A DNA stretch of 39,071 nucleotides from an uncultured Aequorivita sp. (GTDB lineage: Bacteria > Bacteroidota > Bacteroidia > Flavobacteriales > Flavobacteriaceae), in NCBI GenBank assembly GCA_937125455.1, contig CAKZLK010000049.1:1-39071 (forward strand), given 5' to 3'. The notes under the pieces are model-generated. The model ran no database searches, was not told where the DNA came from, and saw nothing but the letters and a program-made list of their open reading frames with translations. Shown one piece after another: positions 31,990 through 39,071 of this stretch (position 1 is its first letter; each line of letters starts with the position of its first letter). Made by a program: the position numbers and the translations under genes.

Positions 31990-33747
31990 ATGAAAGCATT
32001 AAAATATCTCAATAAGTATTTTCTCAAATATAAAGGACGCCTATTGCTGGGTGTTTTCATCACGATTATAGCTACGGTGTTTAAGCTGGCAGTACCAATG
32101 AAAGTTGGTGATTCCGTAACAATTGTAAAAAAATATTTAAACGGAGAAGTAACGGATCTTGCTGTTGTAAAACATCAACTTCTAATTAATATTTTATTCC
32201 TTTTGGGTGCAGCGCTTCTATCCGCATTATTCACATTTATGATGCGACAGACCTTTATTGTGGTTTCACGCTATGTGGAATATGACCTGAAAAACGAAAT
32301 ATTTCAACACTATGAAAAACTGTCTTTAGGTTTCTACAAACAAAATCGAACCGGAGATTTGATGAACCGGATTAGCGAAGATGTTTCCAAAGTGCGAATG
32401 TACGTTGGGCCAGCGTTAATGTATAGTATTACAACGGTAACGCTTTTTATTGTAGTGGTAAGCTATATGTTCTACAAAGCACCAACTTTAACCTTATACG
32501 CTATTGCACCGTTGCCAATTCTTTCTTTTGCAATCTATAAATTGAGCGTGCTAATCAACCACCGAACCACCATTGTGCAGCAATACCTCTCTAAACTCAC
32601 CACATTTACACAGGAAAGTTTCAGTGGAATTGCAGTAATAAAAGCATATGGAATTGAGCCTCGGACCAATACAAGTTTTGAAGAACTAGCCGAAGGCAGT
32701 AAAATAAAAAACATTGATCTCGCCAAGGTACAAGCCCTGTTTTTTCCTTTGATGATGCTCTTGATTGGTGTCAGCAATATTCTTGTTATTTATATAGGAG
32801 GTACGCGTTATATCAACGGACAAATAGCAGAATTTGGAACTATTGTTGAGTTTTTAATTTATGTAAATATGCTCACTTGGCCCGTAGCGGTTGTAGGCTG
32901 GGTAACCTCCATGGTGCAACAAGCGGAAGCTTCACAAAAACGAATTAACGAATTTTTGGAAACAGAACCTTCCATTCAAAATTTGGTAGATGAAAGTACA
33001 CCAGTTGATGGAAATATTGAATTCAAAAATCTCAGCTTTACATACCCAGATACTGGAATTACAGCACTCAAAAATGTTTCCTTCACTGTAAAACCAGGCG
33101 AAACCTTGGCTATTGTTGGAAATACAGGTTCGGGAAAATCTACCATTTTGGAATTAATTGGAAGGTTATACGATGTTGAAGAAGGAATGCTGAAAATTGA
33201 CGGTACAGCAATAAGAAGTCTAAACCTTGAGGATTTGCGCAATAGCATTGGCTATGTTCCACAAGATGCATTTCTTTTTAGCGACACCCTTAGTAACAAT
33301 ATCCGTTTTGGAAAAGAAAATGCATCACAGGAAGAAGTGGTTGAAGCAGCCAAAAACGCAGCAGTTCACCAAAATATTATCGGTTTCACTAAAGGCTATG
33401 ATACTATCTTAGGCGAACGTGGAATCACCTTAAGCGGAGGACAAAAACAAAGAGTTTCCATTGCCCGTGCAATTATTAAAGATCCGCAAATACTTCTTTT
33501 TGACGACTGTCTTTCAGCCGTTGATACTGAAACCGAGGAAGAAATACTTCAAAACCTACATAAAATTTCGAAAGAAAAAACCACTATCATTGTGAGCCAC
33601 AGGATCTCTTCTGCCAAGAATGCCACCAAGATTATCGTGTTGGAAGAAGGAAAAATCATACAACAAGGTACGCATAATGAATTGGTAAATACTGAAGGCT
33701 ATTACAAGGATCTATACGCAAAACAGCTTTTGGAAAAAGAAATGTAA
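31990..33747 (+). CDS. ABC exporter, fused permease and ATPase (MsbA-like)
   Basis: 585 residues. Six transmembrane helices occupy about 1-300 (for example LLLGVFITIIATVFKLAV, LLINILFLLGAALLSALF, FFPLMMLLIGVSNILVIYIGG). The ATPase follows with Walker A GNTGSGKST, Q-loop YVPQDAFLF, signature LSGGQKQRVSIARA, Walker B ILLFDDCLSAVD and H-loop IIVSHR. It is a half-transporter that should homodimerise and export lipids, drugs or peptides; specificity is not evident. The segment GDLMNRISEDVSKVRMY is the usual coupling region. It is divergent from leucine dehydrogenase and 66 nt upstream of the DUF3276 gene. Confidence 0.95.
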   Translation: MKALKYLNKYFLKYKGRLLLGVFITIIATVFKLAVPMKVGDSVTIVKKYLNGEVTDLAVVKHQLLINILFLLGAALLSALFTFMMRQTFIVVSRYVEYDLKNEIFQHYEKLSLGFYKQNRTGDLMNRISEDVSKVRMYVGPALMYSITTVTLFIVVVSYMFYKAPTLTLYAIAPLPILSFAIYKLSVLINHRTTIVQQYLSKLTTFTQESFSGIAVIKAYGIEPRTNTSFEELAEGSKIKNIDLAKVQALFFPLMMLLIGVSNILVIYIGGTRYINGQIAEFGTIVEFLIYVNMLTWPVAVVGWVTSMVQQAEASQKRINEFLETEPSIQNLVDESTPVDGNIEFKNLSFTYPDTGITALKNVSFTVKPGETLAIVGNTGSGKSTILELIGRLYDVEEGMLKIDGTAIRSLNLEDLRNSIGYVPQDAFLFSDTLSNNIRFGKENASQEEVVEAAKNAAVHQNIIGFTKGYDTILGERGITLSGGQKQRVSIARAIIKDPQILLFDDCLSAVDTETEEEILQNLHKISKEKTTIIVSHRISSAKNATKIIVLEEGKIIQQGTHNELVNTEGYYKDLYAKQLLEKEM

Positions 33748-33813
33748 ATTTACTTTGGCTGGTTTGGATTTTTTTTGGATTTTTGGCAGAACGTAAGCAA
33801 AAAAACAGAAATT

Positions 33814-34209
33814 ATGAGTGACCACTATACGATGGAGCAAGAAGAAATATTTTCAAAAGTAATGCGTGCCGGAAGACGCACCTACTTTTTTGATGTAAGG
33901 TCTACAAAAGCCGGAGATTTTTATCTTACCATTACAGAAAGTAAAAAATTTACAAACGATGATGGTTCCTACCATTATAAAAAGCACAAAATTTATCTTT
34001 ACAAAGAGGATTTCAACGAGTTTAAGGACACCTTAGATGAAATGATAAACTATGTAATCGATGAAAAAGGCGAAGAAGTAATTAGTGAACGTCACCAAAA
34101 AGATTATAAAAAAGAAACTGACGAAATGCCAATGGCTAATGAACCAGCGTCAGAAAGTGACAAAACCGACACAAGCAATTTCACAGATATAGAGTTTGAC
34201 GATATATAA
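33814..34209 (+). CDS. DUF3276 protein (PUR-alpha-like nucleic-acid-binding)
   Basis: 131 residues. The core EEIFSKVMRAGRRTYFFDVRSTKAGDFYLTITESKKF... (residues 7-75) is the DUF3276/PUR-like fold, a Whirly-type beta-helix module that binds single-stranded DNA or RNA in some bacteria. The C-terminal 40 residues are acidic and low-complexity. The ATG at 33814 (MSDHYTM) is preferred over an earlier non-ATG start at 33775, which would add residues not expected of the family. It is followed by a terminator. Confidence 0.85.
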   Translation: MSDHYTMEQEEIFSKVMRAGRRTYFFDVRSTKAGDFYLTITESKKFTNDDGSYHYKKHKIYLYKEDFNEFKDTLDEMINYVIDEKGEEVISERHQKDYKKETDEMPMANEPASESDKTDTSNFTDIEFDDI

Positions 34210-34228
34210 ATTATAATCATTAAAATAT

Positions 34229-34263
34229 AAAACCGGCACGGTAATAACCTTGCCGGTTTTTTT
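34229..34263 (+). terminator. Rho-independent terminator after the DUF3276 gene
   Basis: AAAACCGGCA (34229-34238) pairs with TGCCGGTTTT (34251-34260), with extra GGT/ACC pairing inside, followed by three further T (34261-34263). Confidence 0.92.
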
Positions 34264-34338
34264 ATTTTTCATATTATCGAAAGCTCGAATACTTTGCTTA
34301 TTTTTCGTTTCTAAAATTCAAAACAACAAAATCCTTCA

Positions 34339-35940
34339 ATGGTAAAAAAACAATACCAACCCTACAAACCCAATCTGGATTTTTCAGGATTGGATCATAT
34401 TGTGGTGGGTAGTGGAATGGGGGGATTAACCGTAGCAACTTGGCTTGCCAAGGCTGGAAAGAAAGTCGCTATTTTTGAAAGACATTACATTCCCGGTGGC
34501 TTCACACACAGCTTCAAGAGAAAGGACGGTTTTCAATGGGATGTTGGAGTCCACTACGTTGGCAATATGGCGAAAGACTCTTCACTTCGTGGTTTTTTCG
34601 ATTTTTTGACCGATGGAAAATTGCAATGGGAGGCTATGGGCGAAGTTTACGACGTAGCCAATATTGACGGTACAGAATATGAATTCAAAGCGGGAAAAGA
34701 AAATTTCAGAAAACAATTCATCAGTTATTTTCCAGAAGAAAGAAAAGCGATAGAATCCTACATAAAACTCATTCAAAAAACCAACAAACGCGCGAGTGCT
34801 TTTTATTTTGAAAAAATATTTGAACCTTGGTTCAGTAAAGCTATTGGTTGGATTTTTAGAAAAAGATATTCTAAGTTTTCAGAAAGAACTACCTGGGAAG
34901 TTTTAAGTGAAATCACAAAAAATGAACGCTTGATTGCCGTGCTTTGTGCACAATGTGGAAATTATGGCCTATCACCAAAAAACAGCAGTTTCGGTGCGCA
35001 TGCCATGGTAATCGGCCATTTTTTGGAAGGTGGCTACTACCCCATTGGCGGTGCGGACCAGATTTGCGAAAAGACACTTCAAATTTTTACAGCTCATGGC
35101 GGAAAAGTTTTTATAAACGCGGATGTCACAAAAATTGTTACAGAAAACAATCGCGTACAAGGAATCCAGCTTGGTGAAAGGTTTATTGCCTGCAAAAGCG
35201 TGATTAGCAATGTGGGAGTTAATAATACTTTTAACCATTTGCTTTCCGAAGCGGATAGAAAAGCTTGTAACTTCAGTTTGAAAAATGTAAAGCCTGCAAG
35301 TGCGCATATCTGTTTATATCTCGGCTTGAACCAATCCAGCGAAGCTTTGAAACTTCCGAAACACAATCTTTGGTATTACAAGCACGATGATATTGACAAG
35401 ATCTTTGATGAAGCCACATTAAAAAACGCTCCTGAAAATTTCGCTTATATTTCTTTTCCTTCTGCAAAAGACCCGAACTGGGAAAATAAAAATCCAGGCA
35501 CAGCAACCATTCAAGCCATTTCAGTGGGAAATATGGATTGGTTTGAAACCTATAAAGGCTCCAATTGGATGAAGCGTGGTGACGAATATCTCAGCCTAAA
35601 AAAGAATTTCGAAACCGAAATGCTCAAGATTGTCTATAAGTTTTTTCCGCAAGTTGAAGGCACCATTATAGCGTCAGAAGTTTCAACGCCACTTTCCACG
35701 GAAAATTTTACCAACTACAAAAGTGGTGAAATTTATGGATTGGCACATTCCACAGAACGATTTACGCTTCCTTTTCTAAGGCCTAAAACTAAAATTAAAG
35801 GATTGTTTCTTGTTGGTCAAGACATAACACTCGTTGGTGTAGCAGGCGCCATGCTTTCGGGATTATTATGCGCCACAGCTATTTTGAAATTTCGTTCTTG
35901 GAAGATTTTTAAGGAAATAAGAGCCTTGAAAAATCCCTAA
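34339..35940 (+). CDS. FAD-dependent oxidoreductase, RetSat/CrtI-like
   Basis: 533 residues. The FAD fold opens with VVGSGMGGLTVATWLAKAG, then FERHYIPGGFTHSFKRKDG and FQWDVGVHYVG, a pattern closer to retinol saturase (all-trans-retinol 13,14-reductase) and carotenoid isomerases than to the true CrtI encoded at 6399. The C-terminus GLFLVGQDITLVGVAGAMLSG is the matching FAD-contact motif. Possible reactions are saturation or isomerisation of a polyene; the substrate is not determined by the sequence. It lies alone between a terminator and the SulP promoter, 25 kb from the crt operon. I find no missing nucleotide-binding residue. Confidence 0.82.
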   Translation: MVKKQYQPYKPNLDFSGLDHIVVGSGMGGLTVATWLAKAGKKVAIFERHYIPGGFTHSFKRKDGFQWDVGVHYVGNMAKDSSLRGFFDFLTDGKLQWEAMGEVYDVANIDGTEYEFKAGKENFRKQFISYFPEERKAIESYIKLIQKTNKRASAFYFEKIFEPWFSKAIGWIFRKRYSKFSERTTWEVLSEITKNERLIAVLCAQCGNYGLSPKNSSFGAHAMVIGHFLEGGYYPIGGADQICEKTLQIFTAHGGKVFINADVTKIVTENNRVQGIQLGERFIACKSVISNVGVNNTFNHLLSEADRKACNFSLKNVKPASAHICLYLGLNQSSEALKLPKHNLWYYKHDDIDKIFDEATLKNAPENFAYISFPSAKDPNWENKNPGTATIQAISVGNMDWFETYKGSNWMKRGDEYLSLKKNFETEMLKIVYKFFPQVEGTIIASEVSTPLSTENFTNYKSGEIYGLAHSTERFTLPFLRPKTKIKGLFLVGQDITLVGVAGAMLSGLLCATAILKFRSWKIFKEIRALKNP

Positions 35941-35970
35941 ACCGGGTTGTGAAACCAATAGCTATGTTTA

Positions 35971-36000
35971 TTGGGGTCCAAAAAGAAAACCCTATATTTG
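35971..36000 (+). promoter_or_regulatory. Promoter of the SulP gene
   Basis: TTG (35971-35973), a 19-nt spacer and TATATTTG (35993-36000), an exact TAnnTTTG. The ATG is at 36019, giving a leader of about a dozen bases that contains GGAG. Confidence 0.8.
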
Positions 36001-36018
36001 CCGCTTTTTTAAACGGAG

Positions 36019-36540
36019 ATGATGCTACAAAAGATTTTCAAAAATTTCACACAAAATCCAAAAAACGATATACTTTCAGGTCTTACCGTAGCTTTAGCTT
36101 TGGTGCCAGAAGCTGTTGCCTTTTCATTTGTGGCCGGTGTTGACCCTTTGGTCGGCCTTTACGGTGCTTTTATTATGGGAATTGTGACCGCCCTTTTTGG
36201 TGGACGTCCTGGAATGATTTCCGGTGCAACGGGCGCAATGGCTATTGTAATGGTTCATTTAATTCAAAAAGGAAATGAAGTTGGATTATCATTGGCTGAA
36301 CCCGTTGAGTATCTCGGACTACAATGGCTTTTTATAACACTTTTGTTTGTAGGTGCCATTCAAATTATGGCTGGGGTTTTTAAGCTTGGAAAATTTGTTC
36401 GGCTTATTCCGCATCCAGTAATGATGGGGTTTGTAAATGGGTTAGCTATTGTTATTTTTCTTTCTCAATTAGGTCTTTTCAAAGAGAGTCGCGGCACAGT
36501 TCCGCAATGGTTAACAGGAGCAGATCTTTGGGTAATGCTG
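36019..36540 (+). CDS. SulP-family anion transporter, N-terminal fragment
   Basis: About 174 residues of the membrane domain. The SulP opening is clear: [35 protein letters not shown], then [19 protein letters not shown] and [14 protein letters not shown]. Whole proteins are usually around 500 residues or more with a STAS domain, so two-thirds are missing. The next codons after WVML change abruptly to unrelated, GC-richer sequence while the frame stays open. SulP transporters move bicarbonate, sulfate or other anions; the substrate is not known. Two adjacent ATG codons (36019 and 36022) are possible starts. Confidence 0.88.
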
Positions 36541-37047
36541 GCTCGTGGCCAACAATATTACTCTCAACTTCGCTATCTCGATCTAGAGGGTAATGAAGTT
36601 TTTCGTATAAATTACAACAATAAAAAAGCAAAGATAGTTCCAAATAACAAGTTACAAGACAAATCAGCTCGTGGTTACTTTAAAACACTTCAGCAGTTAA
36701 AAATTGGAGAAGTTAGCTCTAATGGGATTGATCTGGAGATTGAAAATGGTGAGATCGTCCACCCACTGATCCCAGCACTGCGAATAATGACGCCAGTTGC
36801 TTCAGGCAACCGTATTCTCGGATATTTTATTGCCAACCTAAACATGCTTGAAATATACGACCGCCTTCTGTATCAAATCGGCACATCGTATGCTGTTCCC
36901 GTCATACTCAACCAAACGGGGCATGTCATCATGGGGCCCGATATTGAAGAATCATTTGGACACCTTATTGAGTCTCGTGCTGATAAAACTTACGCCAAGC
37001 TTTATCCAGAACTTTGGCGAGCGATTCAAGATGATCGCTCTTCAAGC
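36541..37047 (+). CDS. Periplasmic sensor (Cache-like) domain fragment, Vibrio-type, in frame with neighbours
   Basis: About 169 residues with no start or stop of its own. It begins near [24 protein letters not shown], a pattern common at the front of double-Cache sensor domains in vibrio signalling proteins (diguanylate cyclases and histidine kinases). [17 protein letters not shown] and [14 protein letters not shown] are the second-half repeats of such a domain. In real proteins this would be flanked by a first transmembrane helix and a GGDEF or kinase output domain, neither of which is here. Its frame runs through from SulP and into the YcbK segment. The borders (about 36541 and 37047) are estimated from where homology to one family gives way to the other. 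Confidence 0.65.
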
Positions 37048-37437
37048 TATTTTGATGGCAAAAACTACCTCAAAAATGAGTTATCTCGACTTAACCATTT
37101 GTGCAGAGATTACCGTCGCAATGAAGTTCACGCGATGGACAAGTATCTGTTTGACCAAATTTCTTTGATACAAGCAGAGCTTGGTGTTGAGTCAGAAGTG
37201 TTGGTGATTTCCGGTTACCGCTCGCCAGCGACTAACGAAGCGCTGCGCGCCAAGTCCGGTGGTGTGGCGAAAAAGAGTTATCACATGCTGGGACAGGCGA
37301 TTGATTTCCGCTTAGACGGCGTTAACTTAAAGCAGGTTCGCGACGCTGCGATTAGTCTTAAAGCTGGTGGGGTGGGTTATTATCCTCGCAGTAACTTCAT
37401 CCACATCGATACTGGTCCGGTCCGCTACTGGGCTTAG
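37048..37437 (+). CDS. YcbK-type DUF882/M15 peptidase-like protein, C-terminal fragment
   Basis: About 129 residues, starting near [18 protein letters not shown]. It contains the family core [37 protein letters not shown] and the end [22 protein letters not shown]. The zinc-binding set of the M15-like fold is intact: His and Asp of HMLGQAID and His of HID. The full protein is about 180 residues and has a Tat-type signal, which is missing here. In enterobacteria and vibrios ycbK is followed by the ycbL metallo-hydrolase gene, exactly as seen here, so this segment and everything to its right are probably one genuine vibrio neighbourhood. Confidence 0.85.
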   Translation, partial: YFDGKNYLKNELSRLNHLCRDYRRNEVHAMDKYLFDQISLIQAELGVESEVLVISGYRSPATNEALRAKSGGVAKKSYHMLGQAIDFRLDGVNLKQVRDAAISLKAGGVGYYPRSNFIHIDTGPVRYWA

Positions 37438-37455
37438 CACCAACATACGGTTGTC

Positions 37456-37510
37456 AAAGACCTTGTCAGATGTCATAGTTCTGCCAGTTATGATTTCTAA
37501 TAAGGTCTTT
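37456..37510 (+). promoter_or_regulatory. Inverted repeat pairing the ribosome-binding site of the hydrolase gene
   Basis: AAAGACCTT (37456-37464) is complementary to AAGGTCTTT (37502-37510) across a 37-nt loop. The right arm contains the AAGG ribosome-binding site just before the ATG at 37513, and ends in a T-run. It may be a weak terminator for the ycbK-like gene or a fold that hides the start. Confidence 0.4.
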
Positions 37511-37512
37511 TT

Positions 37513-38169
37513 ATGTCGCTGAAGTATCAAGTCGTTCCAGTTACCTCGTTTTCTCAAAACTGCTCTATCGTATGGTGCGATGAAACCATGGAAGGCATCG
37601 TGGTTGATCCGGGCGGCGACGTAAAACAACTTGAAATGCTAATTAATGAGCTTGGCGTTAAAGTCGTCAATCTTGTTCTGACTCATGGTCACCTTGACCA
37701 CGTAGGTGGTACTGAGCCTTTGGCTCAAGCACTGGGTGGTGTAGAAATCGTCGGTCCACACAAAGACGATAACTTCTGGCTACAAGGTCTGGAAGGTCAG
37801 AGCCAAATGTTTGGTTTTCCTCTGACTCAAGCGTTCGAGCCGAATAAATGGTTGGAAGAAGGCGACAAGATCCACTTTGGTAAGCAAGTGATGGACGTGA
37901 TTCACACGCCGGGGCACACGCCAGGTCACGTTGTGCTGGCTAGTGAAGAAGCGAAACTGGCTTTTGTTGGTGACGTTCTTTTCAATGGCTCTATTGGTCG
38001 TACCGACTTCCCGAAAGGCGACTTCAATACGCTGATTAACTCTATCAAGTCTAAACTGTGGCCATTAGGTAAAGACGTTCGTTTTGTTCCGGGCCATGGT
38101 CCTGAGTCGACGTTTGGCCACGAACGTGCTTCAAACCCATTTGTTGCAGACGAAATGCCACTTTACTAA
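37513..38169 (+). CDS. Metallo-beta-lactamase-fold hydrolase (YcbL/GloC, glyoxalase II-like)
   Basis: 218 residues. The metal motif THGHLDHVGG is complete, followed by HTPGHTPGHVVL, GDVLFNGSIGRTDFP (bridging Asp) and PGHGPESTFGHER. This is the short type II glyoxalase group that includes E. coli YcbL (GloC), which hydrolyses S-lactoylglutathione or related thioesters. The usual longer C-terminal helical domain of GloB is absent, as expected. It follows the ycbK-like gene by 75 nt and ends before a terminator shared with the convergent DUF2982 gene. Codon use is clearly GC-richer than that of the flavobacterial part. Confidence 0.92.
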   Translation: MSLKYQVVPVTSFSQNCSIVWCDETMEGIVVDPGGDVKQLEMLINELGVKVVNLVLTHGHLDHVGGTEPLAQALGGVEIVGPHKDDNFWLQGLEGQSQMFGFPLTQAFEPNKWLEEGDKIHFGKQVMDVIHTPGHTPGHVVLASEEAKLAFVGDVLFNGSIGRTDFPKGDFNTLINSIKSKLWPLGKDVRFVPGHGPESTFGHERASNPFVADEMPLY

Positions 38170-38187
38170 CACTCGACAAAGATGAAT

Positions 38188-38213
38188 AAAAAGGTCGCTC
38201 TCGCGGCCTTTTT
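38188..38213. terminator. Terminator between the hydrolase gene and the DUF2982 gene
   Basis: AAAAAGGTCGC (38188-38198) pairs with GCGGCCTTTTT (38203-38213), with a 4-nt loop and one G-T pair. A-run and T-run allow termination from both sides. Confidence 0.85.
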
Positions 38214-38226
38214 AATGTCTGGAAGT

Positions 38227-38895
38227 CTACTCTTCCGGCTCGGCCGCCGCGAGATATCTTCTCGTTAAGCCGACAAACTCTTCTGGTGACCGGTCTAAGT
38301 CGTGAACGGAAATGAAGATATCGTAATCGTAGTAGCTTCTTTGGTGCATCATTCGGTTGGCTAACATCGCCTGTAGCCCCTTAAATTCTTCGCCATTCGA
38401 GTTCTTATAGGGTTTGGAATCTAAGACAATATCTTCAAACGCGGTGGCTTCTTGATTCTGCTTGGCGCCTAAGTAAAGTAACGCGCGCTGGCTCAGCAAT
38501 ATCTCAGTCGCAATCCTTGGACAGATACTCATCAGATAAGGGGAATAGTGTTTCAGCTTGATGCCAATCCACGGCAGGGGGTGTTGCCAACCATCTTGGT
38601 CGTATTGGCAGATACCAATTTTGCTGATGTTGGTCCACTTTACAACCCAACCGCCTTTAAACAGGTGTTGCTGAAAGTGTGTAGGAGTGAGGGTATAGGC
38701 GACCGTCGCCTTTTTAATCATTAAATACGCAAAACCAAGCACAGAAGTGATCACCACTAGGGTGAGTAGCGCTTGCTGCCAACCCGGAGAATACATCACC
38801 AAAAAAATTAGAGCGATCACCATTATCCATCCAAAAAGTTTCATGGTTGGTGACTTGAGATTGATGGGTTGATTGGTCAGATGTTGCGTTTGCAT
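38227..38895 (-). CDS. DUF2982-like membrane protein (Vibrio-type)
   Basis: 222 residues. Two adjacent transmembrane helices (LFGWIMVIALIFLVMYS and ALLTLVVITSVLGFAYLMI, about residues 20-58) precede a cytoplasmic PH-like/beta-rich domain containing YTLTPTHFQQHLFKGGWVVKWTNISKIGI. The C-terminal region is helical and ends in an acidic AAAEPEE. I recognise the pattern as the DUF2982 family of vibrios, with no known function. It faces the hydrolase gene across a shared terminator. The assignment of DUF number is from memory. Confidence 0.7.
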   Translation of the reverse strand: MQTQHLTNQPINLKSPTMKLFGWIMVIALIFLVMYSPGWQQALLTLVVITSVLGFAYLMIKKATVAYTLTPTHFQQHLFKGGWVVKWTNISKIGICQYDQDGWQHPLPWIGIKLKHYSPYLMSICPRIATEILLSQRALLYLGAKQNQEATAFEDIVLDSKPYKNSNGEEFKGLQAMLANRMMHQRSYYDYDIFISVHDLDRSPEEFVGLTRRYLAAAEPEE

Positions 38896-39071
38896 GCGAC
38901 TTACTCTTAAACGTAAAAACCTCTGTTTATATATTCAGTAGTCTAGAACGTATCTTAGCACCCCTTGATTAAATTGTAGTCTTATAACCGCATATCGCGC
39001 ATTTTTGGCCGAATAAGCGTGGCTTACCCTGTAAATGACTGCAAAATTTTGGTATAAAACGCGCTTCAAAT
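38896..39071. other. Vibrio-like intergenic end of the window
   Basis: 176 nt with no open frame that I can support. It should contain the promoter of the DUF2982 gene and perhaps of a divergent gene beyond the window edge. A TATAAA-like hexamer lies near 39053-39058, but I see no well-spaced -35 element, so no promoter is called. Confidence 0.5.

Noticed and set aside
36019-37437. A genuine new fusion of transporter, sensor and peptidase-like domains
   Set aside because: Each part is cut inside a domain, the transporter lacks most of its helices, and the right-hand part belongs to a different lineage. A chimera explains all of this, pending read evidence.
1-39071. CRISPR array, insertion sequence, integrase or prophage
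   Set aside because: No regularly spaced repeat series, transposase or recombinase motif was found anywhere in the window, including at the two joins.

Overview
The window is mostly (about 1618 to 36540) a contiguous piece of an AT-rich member of Bacteroidota, almost certainly Flavobacteriaceae. The signs are a split transketolase C-terminal subunit, DUF3276 and DUF1573 proteins, a run of lipoprotein and signal-peptide chaperones, and promoters of the Bacteroidota type (TTG about 20 nt before TAnnTTTG). Few genes have a strong Shine-Dalgarno sequence. The gene set would fit a genus such as Aequorivita or a close relative, but that genus call is a guess. Both ends look like foreign sequence joined to this backbone. 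On the left (1 to about 1617) lies an internal fragment of an M1-like protein on the minus strand. On the right (about 36541 to 39071) lies GC-richer Vibrio-like DNA.

Layout. 1618-4807: truncated transketolase, an FKBP lipoprotein with calcium-binding-type repeats, an S4-domain RNA-binding protein, a phosphoribosyltransferase and shikimate kinase. 4964-5213: tRNA-Lys(UUU) and tRNA-Leu(GAG). 5281-9926: a carotenoid locus, with a MerR/CarH-like regulator followed by crtI-crtB-crtZ-crtYcd, predicted to take phytoene to zeaxanthin. 10045-13533: SET-domain protein, TlpA-type thioredoxin and aconitase. 13746-18949: an operon of three SurA/parvulin-related periplasmic folding factors followed by a MoxR ATPase. 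19161-21181: a small conserved protein, an OmpH/Skp chaperone and an unrecognised two-gene module. 21266-27454: guaB, a haem-binding protein, a 5'-nucleotidase lipoprotein, HMG-CoA lyase, a LysE exporter and pyrD, all on the minus strand. 27540-28802: peptidase T. 28886-31872: leucine dehydrogenase, nusB, a DUF1573 lipoprotein and yajC on the minus strand. 31990-35940: ABC exporter, DUF3276 protein and a RetSat/CrtI-like oxidoreductase. From 36019 a SulP transporter begins and is cut at about 36540.

The most interesting system is the carotenoid locus. The regulator keeps the two motifs that define B12-dependent light sensing in CarH (W-x9-E-H and E-x-H-x2-G). The same inverted repeat, TTGTTTA-N18-TAAACAA, with identical spacing, lies upstream of the regulator gene and over the crtI promoter. 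This suggests an autoregulated, cobalamin/light-responsive switch for zeaxanthin synthesis in a flavobacterium.

The most striking anomaly is one open frame at 36019-37437 made of three unrelated pieces: the SulP N-terminus, a Vibrio-type periplasmic sensor domain and the YcbK C-terminus. Together with the left-edge join, I read it as an assembly or amplification chimera rather than a real gene. No gene-free stretch exceeds 300 bases.
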